From Apostichopus japonicus (Eukaryota > Echinodermata > Holothuroidea > Aspidochirotida > Stichopodidae), in assembly GCF_037975245.1 (NCBI RefSeq), contig NC_092576.1:25929611-25993610 (forward strand): a DNA stretch of 64,000 nucleotides. Direction: 5' to 3'. Made by a program: the position numbers and the translations under genes. Below, piece by piece: positions 40,201 through 55,200 of this stretch (within the stretch, counting starts at the first letter, position 1; every line of letters begins with the position of its first letter). The notes under the pieces were generated by a model. That model searched no databases. It was not told where the DNA came from and was given only the letters and a program-made list of their open reading frames with translations.

Positions 40201-43200
40201 CATGGCCTATTACAACACTTGAACTTCTTAATGTAAAATAATACAAGTAGGTCTGTTAAAGGATGTTACAAATTTTACTGTTTGACAGAAATACACTCTT
40301 TCCTGCATCCAATTTAATATTTTCTCTATAATATCTAACTAATGACCTCTGACTATTTTTCTGTGTTGTTTATTGTGCCCCCTCACAAGCCGAATTGTTA
40401 CGACTAAGCAATGTGAGGAAACATCTAGCAGGGTGCAAAATTGACTCATTCTTCCTTTTGGCCGCTGATAACTTCATATTACATTGGACCTTAATTGACC
40501 CTACTTTTGGTAAGGATGAATGAACTCCTCACAGGGTAACGATTTGGACAAGTAACATAAGCAATGAGATTAATGTGGTAAACCAGTCAGACTGACCTAC
40601 ATTTGTTGAGTAATAATGTTGATATTGCCCACATGTGTTATGTCATCCTGGGTATAATATTCATTGTCACACTGGCCTGTCAGTACTTACAATTCAGTAA
40701 CAAAGCATGTAATGAAGGCAGGTTAAGGGTCACTATTAACTGTCACACTGGCTTGTAAGTACTGATAATTTAGCAAAAAAAAAACGTATTATGAAAGCAG
40801 GTTTAGGGTCACTATTCACTGACACACTGGCATGAACTTACATCACATGAATGGAGTATGTAATGCAGGCAGGTTGCAGGGAATATCACTCACTTTCACA
40901 TTCGTCTGTGCTAAGATCTAAATCAATTTATGAAACATACAATGAAGGCAGGCTTAGGGGCAACTTTTCACCGCCACACTGGCCTGTAAGTACTTACAAT
41001 GAAGCAACAAAGCATGTAATGAAGGCTTTTTAGGGTCACTATTCACTGTCACACAGGCCTGAACTTACATGAATGGAGTATCTAAATCAACCAATGAAGC
41101 ATGCAATGAAGGCAGGTTTCAGGATAATATTAATATCACTGGGCCTGTGCTTCGACCTTAATTGCATCAATTAAGCATCTTATGAAGGTATGTGTAGGTT
41201 TGTAACTAATTCTGAGTATGTTGGCCTCAAAAAATATAACATTACTTGTTAACAAATTTTCTGAGCTCAGTTTCTGAGTTTCAGGCAAAGTGTACCCTTC
41301 TCTGAACCTCAGATAGACCATTAATAATATATGTCATTCTGTCTGCTTCTTAGCACAAATCTTGAACTTGAATCCATCCCTGATTTATGTTTTTAATGAC
41401 AGTGTATGATGTCACAACACCATAAAACAAAACATCGTTAACATACATCTTGTTAATGATAGCTTTAGAAATAATAATGTATACAATGATTACTACCTAA
41501 ATTGTAGTAAGAGTTGATACTACAAATAAGACAATGGAACAGTGACACTATTGCAATGTGTCAGCAATTTGATATGAAGCCTGCAATAAACTATTCACGT
41601 TAAATCCATAATGTCTGCGTTGATTGTAGGAGCGGCTTCAGCAGCGTCATCGATTAATGTAAAGGAAACCTTGGACAGCATCAACCCACTTGACCTGCAG
41701 TATATATATCGCTTTGCATGTGGACTCAACAAGTCAGCAGCAGACATCATCATCAAACATCTGTGCGAAACCAAAGAGGGACGTCAGTTTGCTATACTAT
41801 GCACGCTTGAACAAGAAGAAAAATCAGACCAATTCCTGCAGTCAGTTAAGGACTTGGTGTCAAGTTCCATTGCCATTAAACCACACGATAGCAAATTGTT
41901 ACAGAGGTCTACCATACAAGTCCTTGAAGTTGCTTCAGCTAATCAGGTAATTTTCAATGTGAATTAATAATCTCAACACAAGAGAACAAGTTCTTAAGTA
42001 TAAAAAGTTCAATACATCTTGGTTTAATTTATTCCGTATTTGTGACTCAATTTTGCTACTCACATTGTTTAGATTTCTATTTCAAAAGTTCATTGCATTT
42101 GGCGGCCAAATCTTTTCGTTTTTATTCATTTTCGTTTTTGATGTTCCTTCTCATTGTGACTAGATATACACCAAGAAAACTCATTAAATGTATCTTCTTC
42201 GTGCCAGTGAAAACTGAATAGTTTTCCCTCATCTCACGTCACTCGCTTAGTTGGAAATATAAGAAATATACACATATAACAACTACATCCCAGCAGCATG
42301 CATGCGCATGCCACCTACTATTTTGTGTGGAAAGATGACCATTGCCTCATTGTCTAAATGTAGCAGCAACTATTTGTTTAATAAAATGTGATATTATTTA
42401 TCCTAAAAAAAAAGAAAATAGTTCACGGCTTACTTTCAAAAACACAAAAGCAGGGTTCTTTAAATTATCCTCTGTAATATTTACTGTTGCACTAGTTATT
42501 GTATGCTGTTGTGGGTTGAAATCTCAGCTTTAAAATCTCAATGTGTGTTTGCCAAATTTTAACTTCAACCTTTCCAGCTTAATGCCCTAAAAGTGCAGTA
42601 AAAATAATACCGTTCTATGCAATGTTCACATTAATAATCAGTATTTTTACTGAAATATATGTCGTTAAAGATCTTGAACTGAATAAAATTCGCCAGAGGT
42701 TTTAACGATTCTGTAGATTCGACAAACCTCAATAAAACACAGCGCAGTAATTACTGATGCACGGTTGTGGAACATGAACAGTATTTACTGTACTAGCTAT
42801 GAGCATCAGGTGATGAAAGCTATGCATTCCATGTACGATACTTTCTCAGCGCTCAATAAGACTTCCAATTTGCAAGTCATTTCAATTTCTTCAAAATTGG
42901 CGTAGAGAAAGACGGTGGAAGACATGGGTGAGGTGCGAAGATGAGACATAATGCACTCATCTGGGTATTTGTTTGTATGCAAGCTTCATTTCCAGCACGA
43001 GACTATAATCTCGCTGTTCGCCAGTCTTAAAAACAAATCGAGGCAGAGAAAGCAACACAAAGGTGGTCATTTGTACATTGTGTACCACTGTGTCAGGTTC
43101 AGACCAAGTCATGGAATATTAATATCACTGCAAGCACCTCAATCGTTTCGCCACTCTTAAATATGTAATGCTTATATTCTCACCGTTTCATGATCTTTCC

Positions 43201-46200
43201 ACGGTAACTACCATCTGTAAAGGAATTAAAGTTATTCTAAACAAGTTTATATCCAATCAATATAACAAAAGGGTTCATAACAAAGAATAATTTCTGACTA
43301 GTGATGGTATCAAATAGCATAAACACAAACACTGCAAATTTAAAAGAAGTTTATTATTTTAACATAGAATAAACAGAATAATTAAATGCACACCAATATA
43401 TGCTGTTTTATACAGAGGAGAGGAGTAGATATGTTATTCATGAGTTTCTGAGTTTCCAAGTAAATCTGTAAAGGATGTTAAATATAAGCCGTGATGGAAC
43501 CATGACTTGCAAAATGGTGCCAGGTCATATTACGAAGAGAACACATTGTAATATAGCTTTACATGAGTACAATCTACCCCCCACCTCCCTCCCCTTTCCA
43601 CCTACCACAGATCAAAGTCAACAGAAACTGAACTCAAAGTCCTAGTGTCTTACTAGACTACAATACCAGAACTGAAGAGGGTTGGTAACACAGCAAGAAG
43701 AATGAATCTATCCACCCAAAGACTCTGATGGACCAGGATTTTCCATCAAGTAGATCAGCACCATCAGTTTGTGGACAGAAAATTAGTATCCCTTGATAGA
43801 CTAATGGCAACATTTCTTTATTTATGTATTAAAATGGTAGCAAATTGACAAACATGGGTATCCATGACCAAAACTTGCTGGCTACCCTACAAAATGATAG
43901 ATAGATAGATATTAACTAATTATAACACAGTTTTATGTACTGATTGATCTGTACATGAGTATTTAATTTTAGTGGCAGAAATATGAGTTGAGCATTCATC
44001 ACTTTAGCATGTTAAGTTACAAAGTGTTTTGAATGTACACAGAAGAACCCATGACAATTTAACAACACAACCGTGGGGTTCTAGTTTGGTAGTGAAACTC
44101 ATGACATCATTCATGCTCGTCTAGTTGGCTTTTACGTTGACTTTCCAAAATGACTGAGTTGTGTAGAATCTGGTACATCCTTTTAAGTAGTGGTGAAATG
44201 AAAGGGGGGTGTAGGTGGTTTTACATTATTTAACGCAACGTAGTCGCCAAGAACCTGAAGTATATTTAAGGGAAGGGCCGAGGAACATGAGCTTATAGCA
44301 TGCTCCTCATGGTGAAACATAATTGCACCTATAAGGTGAATTGAGTGTACTGTTAATAGTAGGAGAGACTAGCGTAGGTTCGTATGAGCAACTAGACCGG
44401 TTTCTGCTCTCAAACTTTATAGGAGGAGCTTCATTAGTAGTAGCCTTTGAATATTTTATATTCGGCCTGGGCGTCTCGTTCTCAAAATGCATCTATTTTC
44501 TGTGAACGAGTTTTATGGACTCATAGTGCAGCTATAAGAGCATATAAAAGAGCTTCGTGTGAACCTTGAGAGTCAGCTGATTCTTCGTTAGTGTGAAACC
44601 TTGAGTTAACAAGTAAATCTTTGAGATTTGGGGCCCTTTCGTAGGCTAGAATCGCTTCTTTTGGAAACAGTTTGTATAATTCCGCGTGTTGCGAGATTAA
44701 GTGCCAATGTTTCAAAAGTGCTTTTTTTTCAAATGCGTGGTTTTGATATGGGGTGTATAGGTAAGCTTGAACATCAGTGGTGGTTCCTTTTGTTTTGGTT
44801 TGGTAGTGAGGTATTGCCCAAGGTTTTCAAATTTTATGCCTTTCGTGGCTGAGGCAATTTCCTCTTTCTTATAGTTACGGAGTAACAGTTTCTATGTGAA
44901 CGCGTCCTTTTTCTGTAAGAAATCAGTCTCATTGTTACAGAGACGTGCGTATCGTAATACTTCCCCTTTAATGAAGCCTTTAAAAATGGAAAGTGGGTGT
45001 GCAGAGTTTCTGTAGAGGTATTGGAAGGTTTCGTGGGTTTGGTGTCTAATAACCCATTGGTTTCGAACCTTGGACCTTTGAAGATTTTCAAATCTAGGTA
45101 TGTTACCTCGGTGTGTGATATTTCTACCGTAAACTTTAAGAAGCGGTGAATTTCATTCAACCTGTTTACTAGTTGTTCAAGTTCCTGATGTGTACCGTCG
45201 TAGAGCAATAGAATGTCATCTCTATAGCGGAGCCATTTTAAGATTTTATTATCTGTCTGTAAAAGCTGGTTTTCAAGTCTATGCATGACGATATCACAGA
45301 TTTCCGGAAAGGCTTGGCTACCCATAGCGCAACCGATCTTTTGTAGAGATAATTGGTTATTGAACTCGAAACAGTTTCTTGTAAGGATGAGTTCAATTAG
45401 TTTGCGCATGGATATGGAAGATATTTTATTTATTCCATATTCGCTTTTTCTCCGCCTTTTCATAGACTTCTTGACATATATCTAAAGCCTCCTCTTGGGG
45501 AGTATTGGTATACATGGCGACGACATCGAGTGTAGCAAGTACTACTGTTTTTGGTGACGGGGTGGCTTCCAAAATTTTCAGAATGTGATTTGTGTCTTTC
45601 ACATAGGTGCTTTGTTTTAATACAATAGGAAGCAAGAAATAGACCACAAATTCCGATATTTTTTCGGTCGGTGACCCGTTTCCGCTTAATATCGGTCTGC
45701 CGGCAAATTTTGAGTTAGCCGGGGGTGCTTTATGAATTTTTGGTAGCACATATATGACCGGTGTGCGGATCTTTTGGCTATATGATGACAAGTACTCGAA
45801 GGTGCTTTAATCGATTTCTTTTGCAGAGAACATTTCTATTAGTGTTTCCTGGACTAAACTTTTAGTTTGCAACGTCAGATCACTTGCTAACTTTTCGTAG
45901 TGGTGACTAGCAAATTGCCTTTCAATTTTTGGCTTGATGGTCTGAGTGATTCATTATAGCAATGCCTCTACTTTTATCGAAGGGTTTGACAATAATAGAG
46001 CGGTCGTTTTTAATTGCATTTAGTGCAAAAAGCTTCGCTTTGTGTGTGTTGCTATTGGCGTTTCGGATAGTAACACATGCTATTTCTGTTTGTGTTGCTT
46101 CCAAATAGTCCTCTAGGTTTGTTGTTACTAAAAGTCATGTTAGGTGACCATGTAGAGGGGAGACGGAATTTTTTAAACCCTTTTTGTTTTGCATGATGAA

Positions 46201-49200
46201 GCGGATTCTGATTTTTCTTTTTAGGTCTTTCCACGACTTGAGAAGATCACTTCGATTAGGTTTTTCTGGAGTTGCTATGAACTTCAGACCTTTTCCCAGC
46301 GCAATAAACTCTATATTGGACATGTTTCTGTCTGATAGGTTCTTTACGAACTTTTTTAGTGTTTCTGCTTCTTTTCGAAGACATTGGGCTTTTGAGTGAC
46401 TACTTGTAGTCTGTAGCTCTCTGTTGGTGGTGCGGAAGTTTTCGGAGCTTTTAGTAGCTTTCACTGATCGGACATATTTGCGTTTTTTAGATAAAGAGGA
46501 AGGGGGGAAGAGAGAGAGAAAGTACATTTTGTATGTTGAAGGAGAGGAAAGTAGCTCTTTCTGGAAAATTTGGTAGACCTAAAAAGGGCCGTTTTTGTCG
46601 AGCAAACTCCTACGTCTACCTTTTGTAAGATTACTTTCGGTGATTTGCCTTTGGTCGGCGCGATACTCTGGATTCCTCCCTTTTCGCTGACGTTTGGAGG
46701 ATGGCTGTCAGAAGCCGGTTCGCCTCAGGAGCTTCTATTGTTGACTCTAAGTCGGTCTCGGCTCTAAATTTCTTTTCCAGAAATCTCTCCCGTTGCCTTT
46801 TTGCTTGGCGGGATAACTCGTCTCTCCAGATTCTACGGAGGTGAAATATTGGCCATATGCAATGCAAATTATGAAAAATGTTCACTTTTAGCAGAGATAG
46901 ATATATAATGTTCCAGGTCAACAGGTAATCAGATTCCATGTGGGCAATCTGGCTATGAAGGGTAATATTTAAATTGATTTACTTGTTTTCAGACTTTGTG
47001 CCAGCGATGAATATGAAAAGTAAATTTCATATAGGAGGGCTGGAGGGGGAGGAGGGGGGGTGGGCCAGTGCTTAATGCTCCTTATGACGTACTGTCTCTG
47101 GTTCTATCATGAGTTATATATTCAAGAAATAATGATAGATGTACAACAGAAAAACTGTAAAGATTCATCATTATCAGTATGTTTTATGAGACCCTTGTTC
47201 CAGTTATAGCAACAACTGAGATGTCCAAGATGATGTGTAGGCACAACAGCCTCTACATTTTACTCCAGAAGAGCCCTTGACTAGCATGGAGACCATGAAT
47301 TTGATATAAATCCTAAATTTAAAAGCCTGTAAAATATAATAATTTATTCTCGAAAAAAATTTAACAAAACGTCAAAAAATCAGTCATATCCCTTACATCC
47401 AAACGTCAATTTATGTGTTAGTTATGAAATAACATGTCTTGAACTCATCAAACTATCAAAAGTCCATAAGATTTCATAAAAAAAAATATTTCTAATGGGA
47501 AAAGCAACGTACAATTTCTATAGAATGACCTCATTTGCAAATTTGTATACGTAATTAGCTCAATTCTGAAAACAAACAACAATATTTCGCATCTGAGGTA
47601 ATCAACTCAGTTAGTTATTTACAACTTATCAACTCCATGTTACCTCCAAGGATTTTTTCACCCCCCCCCCAACAATTGTGGAGTTTTTCTACCAAATTTG
47701 TGAGTTATCTTGAATGTATTACAACAGAGAATACATTTAGAAAGCACATGTGCTTCAGGTTCCTGGAAATATCTCTTAAATAGCCAGTAATATAATTGAA
47801 GTGCAAATAATGTACATCTAAGACAGAACATATTAAGAGAATCCTTTATCACCATTGAACAATGGCTAAGAATGGAATTCCGAATAACTGTGGTTTATAC
47901 TCGGAGGACATGCATAGGGTCTGGAAGCTGTATGCATATCTTGATTTACTGACTGACAACAACATATACACACATTATAGTAAACCAACCAAAGACCTCT
48001 AGTTGAAACCATTTAGTATATTGCTCATTGACAAATGGCATAACGACTAGATTATCTTCAGATTTAAATTTGGCATCAATTTTCTTGGGTTTTGGATACT
48101 CTGTGATGGGAATGGTAGGAAAGGTTAGGATGGGAAAGGAGAAATGGTTCCTGTTAGTCAATTTTACATTTTATTAAACAAATGCCTAAATTTGACATAT
48201 GTAACATATCGCATGTGGTAGCACACAGGCTTCAGACATTGTGATCATAGTAACAAAATCACAGACACACTTGCTGAGGAAATTTTGTGGGGTGTTATTC
48301 ACTCTTACATTAAATGTAGTAAAAAACTCACCTAATACCTATCTTCATTGAAATAGAATGATGGAGGAAAATGTCACATATTAAATTATTTATAAATGAC
48401 TTAGCATTGACGTCTTTGGTTTATATCAAATGAAATTTATCTCAGGTAAGTTCTCCTACTTGGAGGAGTTAACAGGCTGCCTTTCAGAAAACTATAATTA
48501 TTCAAATAGCATACTTTAGTCTTGGGATATTGAAGTTGATGGTAACTGAAGTTTGAAGGTATGTATGGTATGTATCTAAGGTAACGAATGGGCCAATGAA
48601 AACCTTATTATGTTCTACATGTTTAGGTTTGTAACTTACACGTGCCAATAAGGATAGTCCTTATTATATAAACCAAACTTTAGAAGTGTTATCTGAGTGT
48701 GGGTATGAGTCCTGTTTTGTTTGAGGTTTTGTTTGTGTGATTGTTATTAGAGCCGGTCATACATTTTATTGCCCATTTTTGTGTAAGTAAGGCTGGCATA
48801 ACAGAGGAGTGTGGCCATGCTGTAAAGACCAATTAGTACCCTTACCTGCCACCCAACACTATGAAACACTGACAAATCAAATCACCTGAGTATTTTGTTT
48901 TATAATTTATGAAGCATACACAAAACAAAAAAATTACCCAATCTATTAAAATAAAAACCTCTTTCGTATGCATTTACACATTGCTAAGTAATAACATGTA
49001 AGATATGCAGTGCCTAGTATATGGTGTATGTATGTTAGATTGAGGCCTGTATCTTCCCTTATGCCTTAGGGAGTTTATTGATCAAGCAAGCTTTAAAGCA
49101 ATTAATGTTCCACCAGAAGTAGTCAGTAACAAAATAGCTTTCTGCCCAGACTCAAATATAATGTTAACTACAACCCAGCTAACCTTTCCGGTTTTACACT

Positions 49201-52200
49201 AACTGTGCATTTACTATGACCATCAGCACATTGTAAACCAGTCTGTGCAAGATCCGCATCTGGTGACCCTTAAAGATTGTCGCAAGACTGACTAATCCAC
49301 ATTTACCTAATGAGGATATAAAGACAAATGATTCGCATAGCATTAATTCTATAATGAAGTTGTTCATTTTGTATTTAAAACCAAATTTCTAATTTGTTAC
49401 TTTGAAGTCAAGCAAATTTAGCCCTAATTACTGATCTCGATTGCTTTTGTCAAACAATTTGTATATCAGTGAGAAGCAGAGGCTGTTCTAATACATAAAT
49501 GTTGTTGTCTTTGCTTTCAAAATTCTCCCAGTAACTTCATTTCCTCCTTTGCCAGTATACGTCAACCTGACGCTCCCTACCCCCCCCCCCCCTTGTCCAG
49601 ACACGCGTATAGCATAATTACTAAATTACCGAATAACTTAACAAACCTAAAACGAATACAAAATGTATTAAGGATTTAAGATGACATAACATGCTGAATC
49701 TTATTATATTTTGTTGTATGATCTTCTGTGATATTTCCATAAAATATTGCTTGTCATTATCCATGACAACTATTTAATATGATAGGTTGAGTAGACCTTG
49801 TCTTAAATTACATAACATCAACACAACCTAGAAACGATGACATTAGAAAGCCTTCATTACTATTAGATGTACAAACGGCAATGAAACTGTTTCGTAATGA
49901 AGCAATGGATGCCGATAAACATTAACATTGGTCAGATTTGAAAGATTAGAGATGTACTTGGCTTTAATATAGAAATCATATGAAAATGTACCCCTCTAGA
50001 ATCTTACAATCATGGTAAATTTGTAAAGATGATGCTTAAATTATAGAAACACTGTACAAAAGAGGTCTCACAGAATCCCTCATTCTAAGTCACGACATTC
50101 AGAAGTATTCTAAATTAGATTTTTCATATATTATATCTTGTTTTGCAGTGATTATAATTGATGAGGGGATTGTTGCTGGATGAGGGACTTCTCGGTAGGG
50201 AAATTAACATTGAAGGATCATCTGGTAAATTATGGAGTAAAAATATCCACTTTAACACTTGCATTGTCACGGAGGAGGTGGATGATTGGTTGGGTGGTTG
50301 GGTGGAATCAGGTGGTGGACCATGCAATCTTTACCCTGCTCATGCTAAGTGTTCACACTTCTTTCAAGACCTTTAGTCATATGGTATGTTACTGTTGTTT
50401 CAAAACTTGAGTTCAAGGTCTCATAAATGCTTCTCACAGTTAATTTTACTCAACTAATACCAAAATAATTAAAATATAAACAAACGTTAACTTGAAATTG
50501 AGACAAGCGGTGAATCTTCAGTCAAACTTTAAGTAATACTGCTAGCAATCCACAGTCCGCTTTATATTCAATTGAGAAACAGAGTTATAATGAAAATAGA
50601 AGGAAGCCTGAAAAAAACATGATGAAGGATTCTGGTCACATAATTTGGGAACCAATGGTTCACTATACTGTATATAGGTTGATGATTTTGTATGATTTCT
50701 GAAATGCTGATATTGTACTATTACTATATTAAAGTACATATTTTGCTATCTGAATAATTTGATATATACTGTTATTTCATAAGCTGTTGTTCTCTGCAGT
50801 CCTGGTGTGAGGGGGAGGGTTGCCTGAGGATTACAGTTTCAGCTGAGTGACCAGTGAGTTTAGAATAAACAAGTACTTACAAAAAAACTGTGCCTAGCTC
50901 TTAAAGTCACTGGTTTTGTGTACATCTTACTTGAATAATGCTTCTTTAGCCTCACATGGTGGGATTATGAAGAGTACATATATCATGACAGTTTATCATG
51001 AGTTTCAAAAGAAATATCAAAGATTAAAAGGAGAAGCTACCCCAACCACGATCTTTACCTGATATAATAGACATATTTGAGATGAATATTAAAGGTGGAG
51101 GTGTCTTTTTTTTACTTCCCAAGTATGTTTCAAATCATAATTTCAATATTTAAGCACACGCTTAAAACAGTCATCTCTTCTGTACTGCAAACAGCCTACC
51201 TGAGGTTGTAGAAACATTACCATCACTGTACTACACTAAACATTAATTTGATAACCATCGCATGGAGGAATATCAGATGATGAACAATTCATATTCTTTG
51301 TCAGCACACCGTGTACACTTCCATCAAAAACTGGTATCTACAGGTAGAGTAGGTGATCCCCTAATAGCTGGCTTCAATTAAATAGAATTAACATATGTCT
51401 CTGGCTTACTGCACTGTATACATGGACATTCATCCAACGAAAAATCCAGAAGAAAGAAAGTACATTTCAGTTTCAAAGAACCAGGTAAGTGTCAGGTGTC
51501 TGGTGGAAGTGACGTTAAACAGAGTGATGAAGCAATAAAAAGGTGCTCCGAAAGGAGAGTTCAACTTCACCCAAACCCAACCATGGTTTGGGCTTGACTG
51601 AGAATATTTGAGAGATTCTGCAACTCTTTTCCCCTCTTGAGGACAGGATGTCTTTTGAATTTCCACTTTGGAGGTCATCAGGAGATAATTTTATCTATTT
51701 TAGTGTGTCAGCTTTGATCGATGAGTGTTTTAATATTGGTTTTCTGTATTTAATGGCACCAGTCCCCTGGATACCACAGTGACTACATTGACCAAGTTAA
51801 ACCACTCTCTGCTGGTCTCTCTCTAAATTTTACATTACCAAATGTGTACAGAGTACTGTGTCCAGCTGGTCAATAGCTATCAAATTTGGTCGATAATTTT
51901 CACAAATGTTGACACATGGATCCACTTGTAACCTTCGTAGATAGCATTTCAAGCTAAATTATATTTGAGACTTCTTGTCCTCTTGTACTAAGTTTAAAGC
52001 ATGTAAATACATGTCTGACGGAGAAACTAAATTGTCGGAATCGGCCGATTATAATAATCGGCATCTGCAAAATCAATTGCGCTATCGATTTTTTGGAACT
52101 GATTATTACCTTCCCACATTAAAGATTGTATTTTCAACGCATTTGATTGACCACAACCACAACGGGAAAAAACAGAATGCAAAAAATCATTGTGGTTTCG

Positions 52201-55200
52201 ATGATGTAACATGAGCAGTTTCTTCATGAATCTGACATAATGTATAGTGAGGGTGTACATATTTACAAGGCTTTCACGATTTGACCTGTTGTCCCCATAT
52301 GACCTTTGACTTCCACCAAAATCATGAGGCTTCTTTTATCTCAATGTTTTACACCTTCATACCAAGTATGAGATCTGCCCAAGCTTCCAATATAGGGATG
52401 TCATGTTTTACAAGGTTATCACATTTTGAACTCTTATAACCCCAAATGGCCTTTGACCTCCATCAAAAACAACATACTTTGTTAACTAAATGTGGTAATA
52501 TAAAATTGGTCAAATTTCCTTTCTTAAAATAAAGTGTTTACAAGCTGGGCGACATCTTAATTAAGTAAATTGTCAACTTAATTTCTCTCCGCTTCCAGTA
52601 AGTAGCGTCGACGATCTCTTCGTCACATTCAAAGTTGGTGCAGTCTTATTTCAAGATAAACGAATAGGAGTTTCCTCTTCTCCAGGTATTAAAAGGATTG
52701 TCTAGTGGCCCAAAGAAGTTACCTTAAAAAATGATAAATAATTTTCCAAACATACTGTCAAAGTATGAGAACGCTAATGTTGCGTTTGATTTTTTAATCA
52801 TTAAGGATGGACATTTTCAATATGATTTGAACATAACAGAACGTAACGTCATGTACGATAATGCAGATTGCGACATTAACCCACACTCCGTACAGTACCT
52901 ACAGTAATCACAACAAAAACCGCGTTTGTATACAGATTAATTTCTTCCTTAATTTTCGGTGAAATTTCTTATAAATTATATATATGTTTTCAAAAACTCC
53001 TTAAGCCGCCATATATGTAGTAGATCGGTGGTTTCGTGGTCTTTTTGTAACACAAGATAAATTTAACAGCAGACTCTTTGTTGTTTATACATCGCGCTAT
53101 CCAGCTCCATCGTGAGGAATTTTCGCATGTAGGCTACTCTAACGTTTACAATCGGACAGTTCTGCGAAGCCTAAGTTTCTCGGTACTAAATTCTGCTCTG
53201 ACATCGATTCCTCCCAGTTTCATCCTTCGGTGTTCCGAATACTTTTCAAGTTTCCTTTTACTGTAAATTTGGATCCGTGAATTTTATTTCAGCGATTTTG
53301 AAGAACAGTGTATGAACTGTGGTTTGAGTGTGAGAGTATATTATGTGCAACGCTTTACGTATACCAACTGGGCATGGTACAGTAGGCTATATACGTTCGC
53401 ATTAGTACGTAATATCGGCAATCATATGTGCGTACACGTGAGAGTGTATTTAATGCGGAAATGGGAGTGCTAACTTCAAGTCGCCTGTTTTGCCTATTTG
53501 CCAGCACTACGTCAATTACCATATTGATGCGTTCTAACAAACGGTACTTTTGGTGAGAAACTCGTGAATTTGAAAACCAGACTTCTACAAGAAGAAAACG
53601 TTGAATGTGGACAAATTTTACATGGTTAGAAAGGGGAAAATATTAACTACAAGGACAATGTATCACAATCTTTCACCAGACAATTCCTTTAAGTACTGTA
53701 ACCACGATGATGCTCTCCGTTATTTAAAATGGTATGCTGTTAAGATGTTGCTCTTTGAATGGATTTATAGAATATTCGAGTTATAAAAGGATAAGGTATC
53801 CGTTTCTCCCGTCAAACAATGTATAGCGTAGTAGCTGTAAATAAAAGAAAGGAATACGGTATCCAAAGGCGATAACTTCGCAAATAGATCAACATAAAAC
53901 ATATTATGTAACTTTGTGTCTGACCGCGGTCAGATTCGGAAACTAAACAAAGTGTAACGGAACTTAAAGTTCCTGTCATAAAAGTATATATATTTTATGT
54001 AGCTCTCCTCTTATCCGAACCCTCCCACATTTCTCTATCTCCGTCTCCTCGTAATTGTTCCCTCATGTCTATCACCATAACTCTCTATAAGAATCTACTA
54101 TTATTTGTTTTCATAATTAATATTCTATATTAATTACTCAAATAAATCATATCATTGTTATATTTAGAACAATGTCTTTTGATGATAAACTTAAAAGTAT
54201 GCCTTACATGTCAACAAAGTTATTGCACTCGTCATACGTTACTGTTTCCCAACTGTTTACGTATATTGCACCAATGAAACCTAACCCCTCTATGTTTCCA
54301 TTTTCAAATCGACAATATTTTTACACTCCAAGTTACTCTGAGTCATGAAATTGGAAGAAATCAAAGACCCAATCAACTTACTGATCAAAGGTTTTACGTG
54401 TATTAACCAGGGAGTTTCCATTTCCATGCTTAAATCAATGCTAAAACTAATATTTTGTTTTGTTTGCCGTCAGATTCCCATCACCAGTGTATGCCTTAAC
54501 AAATCTTTCAAGGAATGTAAGGAAGATGTTATTGTACTTCACTCTGGACTCAGATTGAATCAATTGTTGACGGTAGAGAAGATACACATAGAGACAGAGC
54601 AAGTAAATAGGGAGCCTAGGATACTAACAGAGGAAGACGTAACGGTGATATTCCGTTATGGGCTACGTTCTGGACATTTAAAGGATTTGTCGTGAGTATA
54701 ATGTAATATGTTATGATTTCCCAGTTCTGAATGTTCAAACCTGACAACAGACTGGATGTTAAACAAGAACATGGGAATATTTTAGCTTTCAGTCCATGTT
54801 TTCAACAAAATTACATTTTATAATATTGGTAATTATAGCTGAGGTTTCATTTTTTTGTAGTAGTTAAAGCTTATATTTAGTGGAAGGTCACTTTTATATC
54901 GCAATAAAACGTAATAGGTAATATTATATGTTATTCGCTCCAATAAACCGTGCTAAACCTTATATTAGACGACTCCTTTTGATTCTTTTAGACGACGTGG
55001 AACTGTAAACATGATGTTGACATCTCTGTAATTATAATGGGATAGACTTTGTGTCCGTAAACGACCATCAACGGTGTACTCACATACGATAATTCAATGT
55101 CTACTGTATCCATGCATATTAAACTGTATCTTTCGATATTGAAATATATAAATTATCGTTATGATGAGAAGTACTATTCGGTCATTCTTCCGTTCTAGAT

